Source of the DNA: Tremella fuciformis
Lineage: Eukaryota; Basidiomycota; Tremellomycetes; Tremellales; Tremellaceae
Direction: 5' to 3'
Assembly (NCBI GenBank): GCA_032768795.1
Contig: CP136491.1
Coordinates: forward strand, 744,001 to 808,000
DNA: 64,000 bases
The stretch's first letter is position 1; each line of letters opens with the position of its first letter. The notes below the pieces were generated by a model. The model ran no database searches, was not told where the DNA came from, and saw only the letters and a program-made list of their open reading frames with translations. Below, one piece after another: positions 8,469-19,311 of this stretch. The position numbers and the translations under genes were made by a program.

Positions 8469-9344
8469 CTCCCCCTCGAAGTCTGCAGGCTGCAGGTAGC
8501 CGCGACAGGTCTGGCGGTTGTGCCAAGGACCTACCGGGCGTCCCCAAGCCTGCTGATCTTCGCTCCAGGACGATAGAGGCCCGAGATCGCGCGTCGCACG
8601 GTCCAGACCAACACCTCTTTCAGGCTGATGGGAAGGCGTCCAGCCGTTCTCCATCAATACCGACCCAAAATCGATGATCTTGGTGTCTGCCGGTGGCCCT
8701 GATCCTGCTTGATACCCTGCAGCTCCCCCTGCAGTTCTATCCTCTCTGGTTCTCCGTGCGCATGCAGCAAAGCATTGCTCATGACGAGCGAGCTGATGGA
8801 TCGACTGACCAGCGGCATTTCGGCGTTTTGGCCCGACCACGTGGTGTGGCAGACGACTCTGAGCGCGACTGACTTTGTCATTCAACGCCTTCTCGCTACC
8901 GTCGACGTCTTCTAGATCGCTGAATGCAGCCGCTAGGTGGACGAGAGCGCGCTCCGCGCCGGCAGGCGGACGCCCCAGACCCAGAGCTTCAAAATGGCGC
9001 GCGTGAGCGGCGGCGGGAAGCGACTTGGTGAGGATATCCGCCTTCTGGTCTGCAGAGCTGACGTACCGCAAGGTCACCTTGCCGGTGTCGACGAGTTCCC
9101 GGATCAAATGATGCTTTATATCGATATGTTTGGTCCGAGAGTGAGTGGTGGGCTGTCCTGCAAGTCTGATAGACCCTTGGTTGTCGCACCAAAGCGGCGT
9201 TGGTGGTTTCTGCTCGAGTCCTAGCTCGCAGAGCAGATTCCTGAGCCAAATCGCCTCCTTCGCAGCCTCGGCTACAGCGACGTATTCGGCCTCAACAGTG
9301 GATGTCGACACGGTAGCCTGCCGGCGGGACGATGTCAGACCTGT
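8463..9344 (-). CDS. RNase H portion of the outer Copia polyprotein
   Basis: Minus-strand coding region with Ty1/Copia RNase H motifs: STSTVEAEYVAVAEAAKEA, then LWCDNQGSIRLA, then HIDIKHHLIRE and KADILTKSLP. It ends at a TGA inside the 3' LTR. It is severed from the reverse transcriptase by the insertion at 9345-10086; without that insert the two parts are in the same frame. A tail of about 150 residues after the RNase H core resembles no domain I know. RNase H removes RNA from the RNA-DNA hybrid during reverse transcription. It is not functional in this position. Confidence 0.85.
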   Translation of the reverse strand, partial: TGLTSSRRQATVSTSTVEAEYVAVAEAAKEAIWLRNLLCELGLEQKPPTPLWCDNQGSIRLAGQPTTHSRTKHIDIKHHLIRELVDTGKVTLRYVSSADQKADILTKSLPAAAHARHFEALGLGRPPAGAERALVHLAAAFSDLEDVDGSEKALNDKVSRAQSRLPHHVVGPKRRNAAGQSIHQLARHEQCFAACARRTREDRTAGGAAGYQAGSGPPADTKIIDFGSVLMENGWTPSHQPERGVGLDRATRDLGPLSSWSEDQQAWGRPVGPWHNRQTCRGYLQPADFEGEC

Positions 9345-10086
9345 ACCCGGTGACCTGTATTAGATCCAACTAAAGCTCACCTAAATCAATCTATCGGTTC
9401 AAGCTGCTAACTATTAACGACTATTCGTAACAGATAGTAACGAACAAGAGTAGAGTGGAACCCAGCTGGGTGAGGAGCGATCAAGACTCACTTCACTTAT
9501 CTATCTCTCGTCACTGGTACGGTCGATTCTCTAAGTAGACGTTCTATCTAGAGGACTAGTTAACTAGATCGCTGAGGAACTTCCTCTGCGATCTTCCTTC
9601 TTAAGTATCTGCTGACTCTCGCCCGCTCTCACTCTGATCCTTCTAGCATCGTCCTTCGTGGATCGTTCCATCGTTCTCCTAGTCGCTTCTACTCGTTCCC
9701 AATACTCTCTAGTATTCTCTCGTCGTCTCTCTTCTCTTCTATCGTCTTCTCTCCGCGCTGGCTTGCATCTAATCTCCTTGCGTGCCCGTCGTCGTCCTTA
9801 TCGCCCTCGGTCTCCGCCCCGTGGCCCTGACTGTGAGATAACTCTATCCTCCGTTATCGTGGACCTGACTCTTGTCCTTGCGTGCGTTCCTATCTCAACT
9901 CGGCCGATGGAAGACTGAGACGTATCCTTCTATCGTTCTCCAGGTTGTTCCAGCGCTTTCAAGAGCAAGTCGTAGTTATTCGTGACTAATAGTGACGGTT
10001 CCATCGTACTCACGTTCTTCGGTTCGTAGGATCCTTTGGATGTTTCCGTCGGAAGTTGCCTCGTGGTAGTCTCGTGGTCAGGATGC
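9345..10086. mobile_element. 742-bp insertion in the outer Copia pol, possibly a solo LTR
   Basis: The segment interrupts pol between reverse transcriptase and RNase H and is flanked by CCTGT on both sides (9340-9344 and 10087-10091). Taking out the segment plus one CCTGT copy rejoins pol in frame. The insert codes for nothing convincing; it is pyrimidine-rich on the plus strand. A 5-bp inverted repeat TGACC/GGTCA lies 6 bp inside each end, so an LTR-like unit at 9351-10080 with TG...CA ends is possible. I could not match it to either LTR family in the window. Confidence 0.6.
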
Positions 10087-13000
10087 CCTGTCGGTTTCCT
10101 GACAGACGACCAGGTGATCGCCGAACCCTTGAACTCCATCAACCAGCCTGTGGTTGACCGCCGAGTGTCCTTGCAACCCGCCCAGTCCGAGTCTACCCAG
10201 CCCTGCAGCCCGTCGTCTTTCCCGCCGCCTAGCCTGAGCCCGACAGTCCGTGTGTGGGCTAGGTAGGTCAGGACACCTTGTGCGAGGTCCCAATGCTGAC
10301 GGGTAGGTGCGGCGAGTGCCCTGGAGAGGTATGAGGCCGCGAACATGACGTCCGGACGGGTGCAGCCCGCTAGCCACAGGAGACACCCGACGAGCTCTTG
10401 ATAAGGTGTCAATGCGGCTAGGTCGTCCTCTACTTTCATTTTGGTGTCCTGCGGCAGCGGTGTCGATCGTGAGCGTCTACTCGTGTGCTCCGGGAAGCGC
10501 TCGAGCACCCTGTCGATGTACGCGGGCTGACTCAGCCAGATCGTCCGCCTAGCCTTGTCCTGCGATACCTTCATACCGAGCACGGTGCCGACGTCCCCTA
10601 TGACGGTGATCGTCCACTCGGCCTTTAGGGCTGTCCACAGGGTGTCGATCTCCCCCTGCGACGATGCGGCAATCACGATGTCATCGACATAGACCAAAAC
10701 AAGCACGGTTCGGCCTTGTCGGTCCTGCCGCACATACAGCCCCCAGTCACCATTCGTCCTCCGGAAGCCTTGTCGACGTAAGACTCGTCCTAGCTCTTCC
10801 CACCAATTCCTGGCTGACTGCTTCAGACCGTACAGGCTTTTCAAGAGCAGCAGAGCGTCGCAGCCTGGCTTCCGCCGCATGCCGTCCGGATACCGAATGT
10901 AGACCTCGGTGTCAATGGGGCTGTTCAAGTAGGCCCCTTCGACGTCGGCCTGCGCGACGATCATGCGGTCGGCTGCAGCGATTGCCAGTAACAATCTCAG
11001 GGATCCAAGACGGCCTACGGGCGCGAACGTCTCTTCAAAGTCGATACCCGGCACCTGTGAGAAGCCCTGCGCAACGAGCCGAGCCTTATGTTTGACGACG
11101 TGGCCGTCGGCATCGGTCTTGACTTTGAACACCCATCGCGAACCGACTGCTCTGCGATCTACAGGCAACTTTACCTCCCGCCACGTCCCCTTACTCTCAA
11201 TGTTCGAGATCTCCTTTTCCATGGCGGCAATCCACTCAGCTCTGTCGTCGCCCGCCATCGCCTCTGCTAGGCTCCTAGGATCCACAGGCATTACGGGGCC
11301 GTCGGCGGCATTGGCGGACAGAAAGGCAAACGGGCTGTGTAGCCGTTCTGCGATCGCACCGAATTTTGGAGGTGCTTTCCTCTCGCGGACGGGCCGACCG
11401 ACGGTGCTGGTGTCCACAGGTGGTGGCGGTGGCGTTGCGGCGACGGGTACATACGTCCAGCGCTCGGCTGCGGGGATCCTGGAGCGATTGGTGGCTACAG
11501 GGAGACGGGACGGACGAGGAACCCGAGACTGCTCGGGCGTCTTGGGGACGGCGACTGCGGGATCGTTGATTGTGAGCTCTTCTCCCAATGCATCCACCCC
11601 AGCGACATTTTTCTGGGCTTGCCCGGAGTCCTGCTGATCCTCAGACACCTCCAGATCGTCTCCATCATCATCCTGGCTTGAATGACTGGCGGTCTTGCCT
11701 CCCATCGATCCAACCGGTATGAGCTGTGCTTGGTCGCTTTGGGTCACGTGACCGAAATCGGCCCCATCGTCCTTCGACATCTCGAGCACTTTGACGTCTC
11801 TTCGATGGGCAATCTCACCCGTAGCATCGAGCTGCACGATCCAGCCACTCTGGGCCTCACTCTGACCGAGTATCCGACACGCCTCGCCGCGCTCTGTCGT
11901 GAATGACGCTTTACGGCGGATCTGAGACGGGATCTGCGCATGACACCTTTGTCCGAATCGCAGGACGGACTCCAGGCCTCTCTCGCGTCCCGTGAGCGCA
12001 CTCCATGCTGATAGGCCTGTCTGGGCTGACGTCGATAGCTTCATGAGGATCACTGCGGCGTAACGGGCCGCGAAAGACCAATAGGCGTGCGGTAGACGGC
12101 TGTCGGCCAGCATCGCGGCTGTCATGTCTTTGATGGTGCGTATCGTTCGTTCAGCCGCCCCATTGAGCTCGGGCGTGTACCTAGGCGTCATGTAATGCTG
12201 GATGCCGGCTGACTGATAGAAAGCGCGCGCCTCCAGGCTGTCAAACTCGCCTCCGCCGTCGCTGCGGATGACTCGGACGCGATCTCCAAGCTGCCGCTCG
12301 ACTTTGGCTAGGAATTGCCGCAAGGCGTTAAACGCCTCCGACTTGCGACCTATCGGAACCACGCCTAGGATCCTGCTCGAGCGCTCGATAGCTATGAGCA
12401 TGTTCTCGCACCCGTCGACGGACGTCTCAAATGGCCCGGTAATGTCGACATCAACGCCGACACCATCGCCGCCGCCCTTGAGCAGCGGGGCGTCACCAGC
12501 CTTCGGCGGCCTGGTGATCTTGGTGCGGGCGCACACCTCGCATGCAGCGGTGACGAACCGATCGTCCTTATAGGCGCGCCAGGGCTCGGTAAGTAGGTCT
12601 TTCCTACCCAGCTCTTTGAGTCGCTCGACGCCTATATGACCTAGACGCTGATGTTCAGCCTCGAGCGGTGATCTAGCATCAACAGCGGTGGCAAGCAAGA
12701 TCGTGGGATGCGTCCTGCCGAGTCGCACGATCCAAAGCGAGCCCTTCTTTCGCAGAGCTAGCCTTTCCTGCCGTCGCTCGAGTGTCCCGCCGTCACCCTT
12801 CAAATCGGCCCGCCAGCCCCATCGCAGCAGCCTCGATAAGGAGCAGAGGCTGACTCGAGCCGTCGGGACGTGATACACGTCTCGGAGCGTGAGGCGTTGT
12901 CCCGACGATAGGACAAGATCTACCTCGCCTACCTCGATAGCCTGCATAGTTCCGGTGTCGCTGGCTAGCCCAAAGACTCGGGGCATCTCAAGGCGGCGAA

Positions 13001-13506
13001 TGCGCTTGAGGATCGACCTGTGCGGGGTCAAATGATCGGTGGCCCCGCTATCGAGCACCCAAACGGGCTCGACGGCCTCTGACTCGACTTGCAGAGTGTC
13101 TGCGGTGAACAGAGCGTCATTACTAGCCTCTGCAGACCCGTCCTCAAACCACGGGTCATCGAGCTGGTCGGGAAAGACGATGCGATCGTCGCTATCGTCA
13201 TCGAGCTCGGCCCATTCGGTGGCGGCAACGGTCAAACCGGCCCAAGGATCCATGTCAACTTCCAGGGCTGCAGCGAGCAGCCCGGATTCAGCCTTCGGCG
13301 GGATCGTGATCCTCTTATCGGCGGTGACGGCGGCGGCGGTGTCCTGACGATCTTGGAAGCCCTTCCGCTCACCTCGGCCACCTCTCTGTCGAGCAGAGCG
13401 ACCGCCGCGGCCTTGTGGGCCGCCGCGCTGCATTTCTGCAGCCTTCTTGCGACAATCACGCTCCCAATGGCCCTTTTTGCCACAATGTCGACATTCGTCA
13501 TTGGTC
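10087..13506 (-). CDS. Outer Copia polyprotein: zinc knuckle, protease, integrase, reverse transcriptase
   Basis: This is the central part of a gag-pol polyprotein on the minus strand. In order it shows a CCHC knuckle (CRHCGKKGHWERDC), the protease motif VLDSGATDHL, a GAG-pre-integrase HQRLGHIG with CEVC, the integrase core (D of DITGPF; IRSDGGGEF; E of NGAAERTIRTIKD), and the reverse transcriptase from WIAAMEKEI through FEETFAPV and AQADVEGAYLNS to VLVYVDDIVIAA. Joined to the gag fragment (18552-19311) and RNase H (to 8463) without the two inserts, the ORF is 5,052 nt (1,683 aa) with no internal stop. The element was therefore recently intact but cannot now make a full polyprotein. Confidence 0.92.
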
Positions 13507-13824
13507 CAACGGAAATAGGTAGTACGCTCACATGAGCTTGACTCAGCCTCGAGTAGCCTCGTCGAGGCACACACATCCTCGACGAGGTTGTGCCTCGACG
13601 AGGTTCATCCTCGACGAGGCAGGGGAAGCTGCCACAACGATAACTCCGCATATAACGCCGACACCCTCGACGACCTTGTAGAATGCCGCCGCCTGTTGCC
13701 CTCCTCATCACTCATAGCAAGTGCTGAGCGGGCAACAGGTAAGTCCGAATGCATCACTCATAGCAAGTGCTGAGCGGGCAACAGGTGACCGGAATCCCAT
13801 TGCCTCAGAGCTAAGATTCCGTCG
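13507..13824 (+). repeat. 5' LTR of the nested Copia element, with palindrome array
   Basis: The 318-bp LTR begins CAACGGAA and ends TTCCGTCG, imperfect inverted ends rather than the usual TG...CA. Four copies of the 11-bp palindrome CCTCGWCGAGG lie at 13557, 13577, 13593 and 13609. A 35-bp segment is repeated at 13706-13740 and 13752-13786 (46-bp period); each copy ends CAACAGGT, and the first reads CAGGTAAGT, a consensus 5' splice site. Confidence 0.88.
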
Positions 13825-13921
13825 TGGTAACGTCTCGTTCGACAAGTCGCGGTAGATAGAACGCGTCAACAAACTCGTCGACCTTGCCTACGCACCGCCA
13901 GCCTCGAAGTGGTCCTCCGTC

Positions 13922-16900
13922 ATGCCATCTGTGCAGACGGTGAAAGAGGAGCGCAAGCTCAACGGGCGCGACAACTACGCCCAGTGGGTGCGCGAGATTC
14001 AAGTCGTCCTCGGATCCGCCGGTCTCGTACCCCACATCACCAAGGACGCGTCAGCGATTCGGGCACTCGTCGAGGCTCGATATCCAGTGTCAAGTCCGGC
14101 GACAGCAGCCGAGACATCAAAGAGAGCAGTTGCTCTATACGAGCATGAGAAGGAGCAGTCCACCGCCCTCTCCACTCTCTACGGCAGTCTGACAGAGACT
14201 GTCCAAAACAAGCTTCCCTCGAACCTGATCGACTTCGAGAATCCTCAACCGAAGGGGCTCTACGATCATCTGGTCACCACATATGGGGCCGACAACGGAT
14301 CTCGCCTAGCCGAATTATGGTCATCGATATTTGGCGAGACCATCCCAGAGAATGAGGACCCCGAACCTCATCTCACAGCTATCCGGTCGCAACTGGCCGA
14401 AATCACCTCCTCCGCCATCACTTCCAAGCTCACCCTTGAGCAATTCGCCAACCAGATTGGCGCATACGCCGCCATCCGTCGCCTACCGTCCTCATACGGC
14501 CTCCTCGCATCGACCTTCTACTCAGGGACCTCGTCGAACAAGATCCACCTCGACGAGGTTATCGATAGGGTCGCCGATGAACATCGCAGACGTCAACAAA
14601 AGGGCGAGAGCGTAAACGAGATGGGGATGCTCAGCAAATCTCTGCAGAAACCGGCAAGCAAGAGATGCATCCACCATCCGGATCAGGGGAGGCACTCCAC
14701 AGATGAGTGCTGGAAAGTGATTGGAGTGCCGAAGCACATCCAGGAGCAAAGGTCGGCCAGGGAAGCAGCCAAGGGAAGGAAGCTGGGAGGACAAGCGAAG
14801 AAGGCAAGAGAGCAGATGGAGTCAGGGGATGACTCATCGAGTGAGAACAAGAGAGGCTCGTCGAGGGAGACAAAGGAGGAAGGCTATTATGCGACGGAGA
14901 TTGCACTACACGCCAACGACAACCTCCCATCCACCTCCATCATCATCGACAGCGGTGCCACCAGTCCATTCATCAAGGACAAGCACCTTCTCTCACATCT
15001 CACCAAACTCGACAAGGCCGTCAAGATCCAAATTGGAGACGGATCGATTGTCGAAGCTACACACTCCGGCCGCCTCACCTTCAACAACGTATGGTACAAC
15101 AACGCCCTCTACGTTCCATCATTCTCGCACAACCTCCTCTCAACACAGCGCCTCGGTCCGTACACAGGGACACACTGGCGCTTCTCGAAGGACTCGGCTA
15201 CATTGGTCGAGAAAGGGAAGGTCATCCTCCGGGGAAAGAAACTTGGCAACCTATGGGTTGTAGACGACACACCGGTACGCACCACCTCGCGCATTCACCG
15301 AGCACTTCAGGCAATAGAAAACACTGAAGCCGAAGACACTCGCCTCCTCACCTGGCACAAACGTCTAGGTCACTCGAACATGAGGAAGGTGTGGGAGCTC
15401 GGGAAAGAGGGGAAGCTAGGCGCAAAGTGGACAGGGTCATTTCGGAGAGTCGAATGCATGGATTGCCTGAAAGGGAAGGCAACGCGCTCGGCATCTCTAC
15501 CTAACCCTCGTCGAGCCAGCAAGCCCCTCGTCGAGGTATCAGTCGATCTATGGGGACCAGCGACCGTCCAGTCGAGAGAAGGCTTCCAATACTTCCTCAC
15601 CTGCTATGACGACCACAGCAAATACGTGCAGGCCATACCACTCAAGAAGAAGTCGGATGCAGCCGAAGCACTGCAAGACTATATCAAGTTGGCAGAGAAT
15701 CAGCTTGATCGAACAGTCAAGACCATCCGCTCAGACCAAGGAGGCGAATTCACGAGCAAGGAATTCAGCCACTGGTGCAAAAGCAAGGGAATTGAGCACA
15801 CCCTCACGCCGACCGACGCACACAACCAAAACAGTCGAGTCGAGCGCGTCCATCTTACCATCCTCAATGACATCCGGACATGTCTTGCGGACTCGAACTT
15901 GCCAACCCAGTTCTGGGTAGATGCACTGCGGTATGTAGTCTTCACTCGGAACAGGCTGCCAGGCTCCCACGCGAAAATCCCGATAACGCTCTTCCGACCA
16001 GACCACGATATCGACCTGCAGTACCAGGGGATGCAGCCATTCGGCCATCACTGCATCTATCGAGTTGTGAACCCCGCATCGAAGCTCGACGAGCGGGGAC
16101 AATGCGGTCGACTGCTGGGGTACACAGAAGGGAGCTGGGGCTACAAGGTGCTGACCCAATCCAACAGGGTCATCGCAAGCCGAGACGTCACATTCATCAC
16201 GGGCAGGAAGACAACGCCCAGTTCAGATGAACCACGACAGATCCTGGAGCCGCCTCAACCTGGACCTCGACGACCATCGACGAGCCTCGACGAGGATGAC
16301 GATACATCCATCGAGCTGAACGAGATAGTCGAGGCAGGGGAGGAACCAGAAGAAGAGGAACAAGGGGAAGAGATGGACGACATACCTCCCCAAGCCGTAC
16401 CCAGGCAAGGGAGAGGCTGGGCCAATGAGTACATTCGAGAGGATGCACCGAGCCCGGAACCGAATCCCGACGACGGACCAGAGGATCCCGATCGTCGACT
16501 AAACGAGCCCACAGCGGCCAATGCAGATGAGCCAAGACGGTCGGGGAGACTAGCAGGCCAAGAACCTAGTCATCACCCTCTGCACGACATCGACATGGAC
16601 TATAACCGAGTAGCCATAGAGCACGCGTTATCAGCCCAGTCACTCAACAACCCCCAGTCTTACGCCGAAGCTCGTCGAGCCGCAGACTGGGAGGATTGGA
16701 AATCGGCCATGGACGAGGAGATGGGAAAGATGGAGAAGTACGGAGTGTGGGAGATGGTCCCCAAGGAGAATCACCGTACTCTTACAGGCAAATGGGTATT
16801 CACTCGCAAGATCGACGGGGACACGGGCAAAGCGAGTCAGCACAAGGCCAGATTCGTCGTGAGAGGATTTCAACAGGTCTCAGGACGAGATTTCGACGAA

Positions 16901-18214
16901 CTCTTTGCTTCGGTCACCCACAAGTCATCATTCCGCCTATTCCTCTCCATCGTCAACTACCTCGACTGGGAATGCGACCAAATAGACATCATTGGAGCAT
17001 TCCTCAAGGCCAACATCGACAAGGACATCTTCATCGAGCCACCAGAAGGCAGCGACATTGCCGCCGGACACGTCCTGCACCTCCGGAAATCACTATACGG
17101 TCTCCGACAATCACCGCACTTGTTCAACAAGCGCCTCGACGAGTTCCTACGGGAGCTAGGCTTCAAACCGACCCTAGCGGATCCATGCATCTACTCGCTG
17201 CGACAAGGACACAAGCGGTGCATGATCTCAGTCCACGTTGACGACATGCTCATAGCTGGCAACGATCGATCAACAATCGACGAGATCAAACGGAAGATCA
17301 ACAAGGAACTCGAGTGCAAGGACCAAGGACCGGTTTCTTACTTCCTCGGTATCAACATCTACCGAGACAGGCCAAACAAGAAGATGTACCTGTCACAAGA
17401 GCACTACATCGAGGCAGTTCTTCAACGCTTCGGTGAACCCGGCAAAGCCTGCAAGACAATCTTGCCAGGTGCAAAGCTCGTCGAGGCTACGCAAAAGGAG
17501 GTCGACGAGGCTCGAGATAAACCATTTCCAGCACTCGCCGGGTCAATCCTCTATATTGCCACGATCACCCGACCCGACATCGCCTACGCAGCATCACTGC
17601 TCTGTCGCTTCATCAGCAAATGGTCTCTCACACACTGGAGGGCCGCAAAGCACCTGTTGAGGTACCTGCGAGGAACATCAGATCTCGCACTCACCTTTGA
17701 CGCACATGCAGGGAGAAGAGCACTGCTAGGCTGGGCAGACGCAGACTGGGGTGGATGTCTCGACACACGTCGATCTACAACCGGCTACGTCTTCAATACA
17801 TACGGGGGCATTGTGTCATGGAAAAGCAGGCGACAACCAACAGTCGCACTCTCGACGACACAGGCCGAACTCCTAGCATCAACAGAAGCGGGCAAAGAGG
17901 CAATATGGCTCAGGCAACTATTGAGCGACCTCGACCTAGGTATAGATGGAGCAGTGCCCATCTACAACGACAACAATGGAGCCATTCAACTGGCCAAACA
18001 TCAACACGGGTTCAAACTGAACAAAGCATTCGACATGCGAGCCCAGTGGATACGAGAGCATCAAGCTGGTGGACTACTTGAGCTCAAATACACACCAACG
18101 GACAGCAACCGAGCCGACATCCTGACCAAGAACCTTTCGGCCGAGAAGACGAGACAGCTTCGGCAGCTACTGGGCTTGGGAAGACAAGGAGAAGCAGAGC
18201 AGCAGAGTCAATAG
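13922..18214 (+). CDS. Copia gag-pol polyprotein, intact (1,430 aa)
   Basis: A single ORF from the ATG at 13922. An N-terminal gag region (~1-250) resembles the UBN2 gag type and is followed by a C-X2-H-type zinc motif (CIHHPDQGRHSTDEC). Next come the protease site IIIDSGATSPF, GAG-pre-integrase LLTWHKRLGHSN with CMDC, and the integrase core (VSVDLWGPA, IRSDQGGEF, then NSRVERVHLTIL). The reverse transcriptase shows VRGFQQVSGRDFDE, QIDIIGAFLKA and the active site SVHVDDMLIAG. RNase H shows LLGWADADWGG, STTQAELLASTEAGKEA, IYNDNNGAIQLA and RADILTKNLS. All catalytic motifs are present and no stop or frameshift interrupts them. HVDD in place of YVDD is tolerated in Copia elements. Proteolysis would release capsid, protease, integrase and RT/RNase H, which copy the RNA in cytoplasmic particles and integrate it. 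Confidence 0.95.
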   Translation: MPSVQTVKEERKLNGRDNYAQWVREIQVVLGSAGLVPHITKDASAIRALVEARYPVSSPATAAETSKRAVALYEHEKEQSTALSTLYGSLTETVQNKLPSNLIDFENPQPKGLYDHLVTTYGADNGSRLAELWSSIFGETIPENEDPEPHLTAIRSQLAEITSSAITSKLTLEQFANQIGAYAAIRRLPSSYGLLASTFYSGTSSNKIHLDEVIDRVADEHRRRQQKGESVNEMGMLSKSLQKPASKRCIHHPDQGRHSTDECWKVIGVPKHIQEQRSAREAAKGRKLGGQAKKAREQMESGDDSSSENKRGSSRETKEEGYYATEIALHANDNLPSTSIIIDSGATSPFIKDKHLLSHLTKLDKAVKIQIGDGSIVEATHSGRLTFNNVWYNNALYVPSFSHNLLSTQRLGPYTGTHWRFSKDSATLVEKGKVILRGKKLGNLWVVDDTPVRTTSRIHRALQAIENTEAEDTRLLTWHKRLGHSNMRKVWELGKEGKLGAKWTGSFRRVECMDCLKGKATRSASLPNPRRASKPLVEVSVDLWGPATVQSREGFQYFLTCYDDHSKYVQAIPLKKKSDAAEALQDYIKLAENQLDRTVKTIRSDQGGEFTSKEFSHWCKSKGIEHTLTPTDAHNQNSRVERVHLTILNDIRTCLADSNLPTQFWVDALRYVVFTRNRLPGSHAKIPITLFRPDHDIDLQYQGMQPFGHHCIYRVVNPASKLDERGQCGRLLGYTEGSWGYKVLTQSNRVIASRDVTFITGRKTTPSSDEPRQILEPPQPGPRRPSTSLDEDDDTSIELNEIVEAGEEPEEEEQGEEMDDIPPQAVPRQGRGWANEYIREDAPSPEPNPDDGPEDPDRRLNEPTAANADEPRRSGRLAGQEPSHHPLHDIDMDYNRVAIEHALSAQSLNNPQSYAEARRAADWEDWKSAMDEEMGKMEKYGVWEMVPKENHRTLTGKWVFTRKIDGDTGKASQHKARFVVRGFQQVSGRDFDELFASVTHKSSFRLFLSIVNYLDWECDQIDIIGAFLKANIDKDIFIEPPEGSDIAAGHVLHLRKSLYGLRQSPHLFNKRLDEFLRELGFKPTLADPCIYSLRQGHKRCMISVHVDDMLIAGNDRSTIDEIKRKINKELECKDQGPVSYFLGINIYRDRPNKKMYLSQEHYIEAVLQRFGEPGKACKTILPGAKLVEATQKEVDEARDKPFPALAGSILYIATITRPDIAYAASLLCRFISKWSLTHWRAAKHLLRYLRGTSDLALTFDAHAGRRALLGWADADWGGCLDTRRSTTGYVFNTYGGIVSWKSRRQPTVALSTTQAELLASTEAGKEAIWLRQLLSDLDLGIDGAVPIYNDNNGAIQLAKHQHGFKLNKAFDMRAQWIREHQAGGLLELKYTPTDSNRADILTKNLSAEKTRQLRQLLGLGRQGEAEQQSQ

Positions 18215-18233
18215 ACATGCTCGCGAGGGGAGG

Positions 18234-18551
18234 CAACGGAAATAGGTAGTACGCTCACATGAGCTTGACTCAGCCTCGAGTAGCCTCGTCGAGGCACACA
18301 CATCCTCGACGAGGTTGTGCCTCGACGAGGTTCATCCTCGACGAGGCAGGGGAAGCTGCCACAACGATAACTCCGCATATAACGCCGACACCCTCGACGA
18401 CCTTGTAGAATGCCGCCGCCTGTTGCCCTCCTCATCACTCATAGCAAGTGCTGAGCGGGCAACAGGTAAGTCCGAATGCATCACTCATAGCAAGTGCTGA
18501 GCGGGCAACAGGTGACCGGAATCCCATTGCCTCAGAGCTAAGATTCCGTCG
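18234..18551 (+). repeat. 3' LTR of the nested Copia element
   Basis: By eye it is identical over 318 bp to the 5' LTR at 13507-13824, including all four palindromes and both 35-bp repeats. It is preceded by a purine tract and followed by the TGGTC target duplication (18552-18556). Confidence 0.9.
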
Positions 18552-19311
18552 TGGTCTTGTCTTTCTCGAACCGAGGGCGACGCTCGACAGCCATCGCGAG
18601 CGGTTTGCCTCCATTACCCTGCCGTTGAGGCGGCCTAGCCCGTCGTCGCGCGATCTCGGTCGTGTATTTCGAGAGCACGACGGCCCAGGACTGCTTGTCC
18701 TTGGCGATGGGGGCCAATTCAGCCCTCACGATGTTGAAGGCGGGGTCAAGGATCGTTGCGAGGAACCTCTGAGCGCGCTCGGTGTCACTCAGGACGATCC
18801 CGACGCGCTTGCCGTCCGAAATCGCCTTGGAGAACGTCTCGACATGAGCGCTCATTTCGTCCGCAGAGGCGTCCCCTCGAAGATCGAGCGTCCACAGGCG
18901 GGCATGTACGATCCTCTGGTTCTCGAGCAGATCCGCCTCGTGCATCTTGTCGCAATACAGCCACATATCGGCTGCAGCAAGCAGATCCTCAATGTCGAGC
19001 CGAACGGCCTCTGATACCGTCCCCTTCAACATCGCCTGTGCCCTGCTCTCGCGGGCTTGCCACCTCTCCCAGTCCTTCTTATCCTCGCCGCTCAGTCCTC
19101 CGGCTTCCGATCCTGCCGGCATGACGGAACCAGCTCGAGTGCGGCGCTCGGTGGCTGCGACGCGCCCTGGCTCGAGATCGAGGCCCAAGGCTGCGTTCCA
19201 GCAGTCTCCAAGCTGCAGGGCGACTTCTACGGCCGCCCGCCATGGTGCATATGACGAGGGATCATGCGAGAGCTTTGGGATCGCGTCAATGTTGACTCTG
19301 GTGGCGGACAT
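18552..19311 (-). CDS. N-terminal gag fragment of the outer Copia element
   Basis: Minus-strand ORF starting at the ATG at 19311 (MSATRVNIDAIPKLSHDP). It runs for about 253 codons of helical gag sequence (PWRAAVEVALQLGDCWNA; later FLATILDPAFNIVRAEL), typical of Copia capsid regions. It is broken at EKDKT by the nested element; across the empty site the frame continues directly into the CCHC knuckle at 13501. The short run-on tail reading into the nested LTR is an artefact. It would encode the capsid half of the particle protein. Confidence 0.88.

Larger units (their letters stand above)
13507..18551 (+). mobile_element. Intact nested Ty1/Copia element (5,045 bp)
   Basis: A complete plus-strand element with two 318-bp LTRs that I read as identical (13507-13824 and 18234-18551). 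It has a primer-binding-like TGGTAAC directly after the 5' LTR and a purine tract (GAGGGGAGG) directly before the 3' LTR. One uninterrupted ORF lies at 13922-18214. It inserted into the gag gene of the outer Copia element, creating the 5-bp duplication TGGTC (13502-13506 and 18552-18556). The outer gag frame is continuous across the empty site. Identical LTRs and an open frame suggest a recent insertion and a possibly active element. Confidence 0.93.

Noticed and set aside
14331..17766. Long secondary ORFs within the Copia polyproteins
   Set aside because: Shadows of the gag-pol frames; the conserved enzyme motifs lie only in the main frames.
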